A stretch of DNA of 64,000 nucleotides from FEN-1219 sp963817615 (GTDB lineage: Bacteria; Pseudomonadota; Gammaproteobacteria; Steroidobacterales; Rariloculaceae): contig CAWFPH010000007.1 in NCBI GenBank assembly GCA_963817615.1, positions 36,906 through 100,905 of the forward strand, in the 5' to 3' direction. The position numbers were made by a program, and so were the translations under genes. This document shows, in pieces, positions 60,858 through 64,000 of the stretch (within the stretch, counting starts at the first letter, position 1; every line of letters starts with the position of its first letter). The notes under the pieces are model-generated. The model did no database searches. It was not told where the DNA came from and saw nothing but the letters and a program-made list of their open reading frames with translations.

Positions 60858-61472
60858 TTGACGATCCACAACGCGATCTTCGACTTCGGCGGCGTGCTGT
60901 TCCGCTGGCGTCCGCGGGAGATCATCGAGAGCTTCTCCGCGGATCCTGGTTTGCGCGCGGCGCTCGGCGAGCACGTGTTCGGGCATGGGGACTGGATCGA
61001 GATGGACCGCGGCACGCTCGACGAAGAGACCGCCGCCCGGCGCTTCGCGGCGCGCGCCGGCCGGCCGGTCGAGGAGTTGCGCGGTCTGTTCGATCACGCG
61101 CGCGCCTCGCTCGTGCCGATCGAAGGCACCGTGGAGCTGCTCGGCCGATTGCGCGCACGCGGCGTCAAGCTCTACGCGCTGTCGAACGTGTCCGAGGTCA
61201 CGTTTGCGCATCTGCGCGAGCGGCACGGCTTCCTCGAGTTGTTCGACGGTATCGTGATTTCGGCCGAGATCAAGCTCGTGAAGCCGGAGCCTGCGATCTT
61301 CGAGCATCTGCGCGAGCGCTTCGGCATCGACTTCGGACGCAGCGTGTTCGTCGACGATCTGCCCGCGAACGTCGCGGGGGCGCGCTCGCTCGGTCTTGCG
61401 TCGATTCTGTTTGAAAGCCCGGAGCAATGCGCGCGCGAGCTTGCGCCGTTGCTCGGCGGGCCGCCCGGCTAG
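60858..61472 (+). CDS. HAD-superfamily hydrolase
   Basis: A 204-residue HAD phosphatase (subfamily IA-like). Motif I is FDFGGVLFRW, motif II LSNVSE, motif III Lys in LVKPEP, and motif IV FVDDLPANVAGA. The TTG at 60858 (GGAG about 10 bases upstream) gives the expected N-terminus TIHNAIFDFGG. Note that motif I lacks the second Asp (D-x-D replaced by D-F-G), typical for a HAD subset, so catalytic activity may be altered or use another acid. Substrate unknown. Confidence 0.88.
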   Translation: MTIHNAIFDFGGVLFRWRPREIIESFSADPGLRAALGEHVFGHGDWIEMDRGTLDEETAARRFAARAGRPVEELRGLFDHARASLVPIEGTVELLGRLRARGVKLYALSNVSEVTFAHLRERHGFLELFDGIVISAEIKLVKPEPAIFEHLRERFGIDFGRSVFVDDLPANVAGARSLGLASILFESPEQCARELAPLLGGPPG

Positions 61473-61518
61473 CGTCCGCTTGGACGGCGCGCGTCCATGG
61501 TGGCACATTAGCCGCACG

Positions 61519-62292
61519 ATGCGCCGCAAAATCCTGGTCGTGACCGGCGTCGCGGCACTGCTGCTCGCGGCGCTCGCGCGCGCGCAGTGGGACGGCGACG
61601 GGCCGCTGCCGGCGGCGGCCGGTTGGCCCGCGAAGGAGTTCAACTTCGCGCGGCTCGCGTATGCGGCCTATGGCTGCGCCGGATCTCGGGGCACCTGCAA
61701 CCCGTGGTGGGCGATCGACTATCCGCTCGCCGAGGCGCATTTTCTCGCGGCCTTGCAGCGCATGACGCGTGTGCAAGGTACGACCGACAGCGTGTTCGTG
61801 ACGCTCGACGATGATCGCCTCTACGACTATCCGTGGCTGTTCCTGCAGCAGGTCGGGCGCGGCGAATGGCATCCGCACGGCGAGCAGCTCGCGCGCCTGC
61901 GCGAATACCTCGAGCGCGGCGGCTTCCTCGTCGTCGACGATTTCCACGGCGAGTACGAATGGGCCATCTTCGAGTCCGCGATGCGCGACCTATTGCCGGA
62001 CCGGCCGATCGTCGACATCCCCGAGGCGGATTCGCTGATGCACGTCATGTTCGACCTCGACCGGCGCACGCAGATTCCTGGCGAGCGGCACTTGCGCTAC
62101 ATGCGGATGGAAGGTCCGCCCCATTGGCGCGGAATCTACGACCGCGACGGGCGGCTCATGGTTGCGATCAACCACAACATCGATATGGGCGACGCGTGGG
62201 AGCACGCCCATGATCCGAGCTACCCCACACCGATGACGGCTACGGCATACAAGTTCGGCGTGAACTACGTGCTCTACGCCCTGACGCATTGA
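61519..62292 (+). CDS. DUF4159 periplasmic protein
   Basis: A 257-residue protein with a signal peptide (ILVVTGVAALLLAALARAQ) and a DUF4159 GATase-like fold (FNFARLAYAAYG, WWAIDYPLAEAHFLAALQRMT, LREYLERGGFLVVDDFHGE). The domain resembles the VWA-linked GATase-like domains of MoxR/DUF58 clusters. It stands apart from those here. Function unknown. Confidence 0.85.
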   Translation: MRRKILVVTGVAALLLAALARAQWDGDGPLPAAAGWPAKEFNFARLAYAAYGCAGSRGTCNPWWAIDYPLAEAHFLAALQRMTRVQGTTDSVFVTLDDDRLYDYPWLFLQQVGRGEWHPHGEQLARLREYLERGGFLVVDDFHGEYEWAIFESAMRDLLPDRPIVDIPEADSLMHVMFDLDRRTQIPGERHLRYMRMEGPPHWRGIYDRDGRLMVAINHNIDMGDAWEHAHDPSYPTPMTATAYKFGVNYVLYALTH

Positions 62293-62309
62293 GGCCGTGT
62301 GCAGACCGG

Positions 62310-63261
62310 TTACGGCGCTTCGCGATACGCCGCTTGAATCTCAGCGTTTACGCGGCCGGTGGCCGGTCGGCCGGCCGGCGTCAAATCCGCGAAGTCCTTC
62401 GCGAGGCCGCCCGCCAGCATCGCGGTCGCGGCCTCGATCGACGCGCCGCCGCGCTTCGCGGCGGCCTGCGCCCCACGACCGCGCGAAAGTAGTCGCGGTA
62501 GCGGCGCACGAACGCGACGTCGCCGAGCCTGCCGTGCGCCGGCACGACGACGCGCGGCATCAGGCTCTCATAGGCGTCGAGATTCGCGAGCCATTTCTCG
62601 AGGCTCGCGGATTGCGCGTTCACGGCCGGCAATACCGACATCACGGTGTCGCCCGTGAACAGCACGCGGTCCTCTTCCACGAAGAATGCGGTGTCGCCCC
62701 GCGTGTGGTTCGGTCCGACCCCGAAGATCCGAACGTGCACGCCGCCCAGATCGACGGTGATCGCGTCGTCGAACAGGATGTCGGGCACACGGAAGCTCGC
62801 GCTCGCGAGCAGTTCGGCGACCGTCGGCGAGAAGCTTTTGAAGCGCTCGATCGTGGTCGTGCCGTCCTGGTCGGCCTCGATCTGCTGGCCGCGCGAACGC
62901 AGCATCTTCGCGTCGGCCGGGAACGCGGTAGCGCCCAAGTCGTGCTCCGGATGGAAGTGCGTCGCCGTGACGTAGAACTGAGTGTTCCGGCTCACCTTGC
63001 GTGCCTCACCGAGCACGATCTCGCCGTTGCGCTCGCCGAGCCCCGTATCGACGACGAGCGTCGCGCGGTCGCCGACCACGATGCCCACGTTCGGCACGAG
63101 CCCCACGTCGTCGTCGAGGATCACATAACGTGAGCGGATACTTTCGTCCGCGAGTCCTGTTTGATCAGCGGCGGTGGTCCGGCCGGCCGCTGCGCCACGG
63201 CCGTGAGCGGTGCCGCACAGGCGGCAATCGAGACGATCAGCGAGACGGCGTAGCGGTGCAT
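62310..63261 (-). pseudogene. Frameshifted metallo-beta-lactamase-fold hydrolase
   Basis: A secreted MBL-fold gene broken by two single-base deletions. From the ATG at 63261 (after GGGGGAA) a signal peptide (SLIVSIAACAAPLTAVAQ) leads to ...VSAHVM and a TGA; the frame resumes one base off at 63124 (VILDDDVGLVPNVGIVVG), with zinc motif THFHPEHDLGATAF and VDTGLG, GPNHTRGDT, PAHGRLGD. A second deletion at the 62471-62474 C-run shifts the frame again; the correct C-terminus (AQAAAKRGGASIEAATAMLA and on) ends at TAA 62310. Restoring one base at each site (T at 63127-63128, G at 62471-62474) gives 317 codons. It is either a pseudogene or an assembly indel. Confidence 0.85.
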
Positions 63262-63301
63262 CGACGTTCCCCCGGTCGAGCCGAAATTCGAACAGTTCGA
63301 G

Positions 63302-64000
63302 CTAGGCGTTGTACGCGCGCGGACGCCGCGCGTCGAGCAGCGCCTGCTGGAGGGCGCGGCTCTCGACCGGCTTCACGAGGTGCAGGTCGAAGCCGACCGC
63401 AGATGCGCGCTGCCGATCGTCGGCCTGGCCGTAGCCGGTGAGCGCGATCAGGCGCACATCCTCGAGCGCGGGCTGCGCACGGATCCCGCCAGCCACCTCG
63501 TAGCCGTTCATCTCGGGTAGGCCGATGTCGAGCAACACGAGATCGGGCGCGAACGTTTGCACGCAGTCGAGCGCCTCGCGCGCGGAGTACGCGGCCCGAA
63601 CCTCGTGTCCGTCGAGCCCGAGCATCATGACGAGCGTATCGGCAGCGTCGGCGTTGTCGTCCACCACGAGTATCCGCTGCGGCGGCACCTGCGGCTGCGT
63701 GCCCGTGACGACGGGCTCCTCGTCACGCTCGACGAGCGGCAGGCGAAGCTCGAACATGGCGCCGCGCGCAACGCCGGCGCTCGCGGCCCGCACGCTGCCG
63801 CCATGCATCTCGACCAGCTGTTTGACCACCGAGAGCCCGATGCCGAGACCGCCTTGCGCGCGGTCGAGGGTGCGGTCGCTCTGCACGAACAGATCGAACA
63901 GGTGCGGCAACAGGTCGCTCGAGATGCCGACGCCATTGTCCGTGATGGTCACCACGGCGTTGTCGCCCTCGGCGTGCGATTCGATCTCGATTTCGCCGCC
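63302..64000 (-). CDS. Hybrid sensor kinase with receiver domain (5' end outside window)
   Basis: The C-terminal part of a two-component protein; 233 codons are present and the N-terminal portion lies past base 64000. HATPase_c motifs are present: ITDNGVGIS (G1) and GGLGIGLSVVKQLVEMHGG (G2/F). A linker with QPQVPPQRI precedes a receiver domain with LVVDDNADAADT (acidic pocket), LVLLDIGLPEMNGYEV (phosphoacceptor Asp) and LTGYGQADD and LVKPVE. The type (ATPase before receiver) fits hybrid histidine kinases of bacteriophytochrome- or PAS-type. Input unknown. Confidence 0.92.
   Translation of the reverse strand, partial: GGEIEIESHAEGDNAVVTITDNGVGISSDLLPHLFDLFVQSDRTLDRAQGGLGIGLSVVKQLVEMHGGSVRAASAGVARGAMFELRLPLVERDEEPVVTGTQPQVPPQRILVVDDNADAADTLVMMLGLDGHEVRAAYSAREALDCVQTFAPDLVLLDIGLPEMNGYEVAGGIRAQPALEDVRLIALTGYGQADDRQRASAVGFDLHLVKPVESRALQQALLDARRPRAYNA

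Noticed and set aside
1..64000. CRISPR arrays, IS elements, tRNA and rRNA genes
   Set aside because: No regularly spaced repeats, no transposase motifs, and no cloverleaf or rRNA sequence recognised by reading; absence was not computed.

Overview
The window is a very GC-rich (roughly two-thirds or more G+C by eye), densely packed chromosomal segment of a Gram-negative bacterium. TonB-dependent receptors, a TorF-type porin, Sco/PCuAC/NlpE copper proteins, two DsbA-like proteins, an RND pump, a bacterial alpha-2-macroglobulin with PBP1C, DusB, and many lipoprotein or Sec signal peptides all point to a proteobacterium. The mix resembles the Steroidobacterales/Nevskiales side of the Gammaproteobacteria; that placement is an inference from gene content, as no rRNA or tRNA gene was seen. 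Nothing looks like a phage, plasmid, IS element or CRISPR array.

Layout. 1-4754: two tandem paralogous TonB-dependent receptors (the first cut by the window edge) sharing a duplicated pair of upstream dyads. 5102-8361: porin, then an ECF sigma / anti-sigma / lipoprotein subtilase operon. 8448-11088: Sco, PCuAC, NlpE-like and DsbA-like proteins, a periplasmic copper and thiol block. 11430-13388: DUF6152 protein and signal peptidase I. 13414-15587: a second ECF sigma factor coupled to an unusual zinc-finger/bactofilin-like/membrane fusion. 15671-16750: small genes and DinB. 16962-22228: a five-gene operon (membrane protein, DUF4129, DUF4350, MoxR, DUF58) whose genes overlap by 4 bases at each junction. 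22242-26831: a minus-strand block with DsbA-like, beta-helix and Stf0 sulfotransferase genes plus an isochorismatase remnant. 26842-28553: SpoIIM and RDD genes that usually sit beside the MoxR/DUF58 group. 28697-36864: alpha-2-macroglobulin and PBP1C. 37044-42300: RND efflux pair and DusB. 42237-44500: small protein, UppS paralogue, winged-helix regulator and its membrane partner, the last preceded by a candidate leaderless promoter. 44612-50024: GST, GGDEF cyclase, glutamine amidotransferase, double VOC protein, alpha/beta hydrolase, aldo/keto reductase. 50150-55071: an overlapping operon of extended SnoaL-fold secreted proteins, a carotenoid-oxygenase-family enzyme, AlkB and a helical protein. 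55319-64000: SPW membrane protein, PEBP, ECF42-like sigma factor, small proteins, luciferase-like monooxygenase with HpcH/HpaI aldolase, HAD hydrolase, DUF4159 protein, a doubly frameshifted metallo-beta-lactamase-fold gene, and a hybrid kinase/receiver cut by the right edge.

How it fits together. Much of the window concerns the envelope: nutrient uptake, two surface-stress sigma circuits, copper insertion, disulfide chemistry, peptidoglycan synthesis linked to a macroglobulin protease trap, and efflux. The least familiar parts are the SnoaL/carotenoid-oxygenase operon (50150-54023), the sigma/anti-sigma/subtilase triad (5832-8361), and the zinc-finger/bactofilin-like fusion (13414-15060). 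Several short remnants or breaks (isochorismatase at 26831, a possible DGPF gene start at 57706, a metallo-beta-lactamase gene at 62310-63261) suggest recent local gene decay, or assembly indels in the last case.
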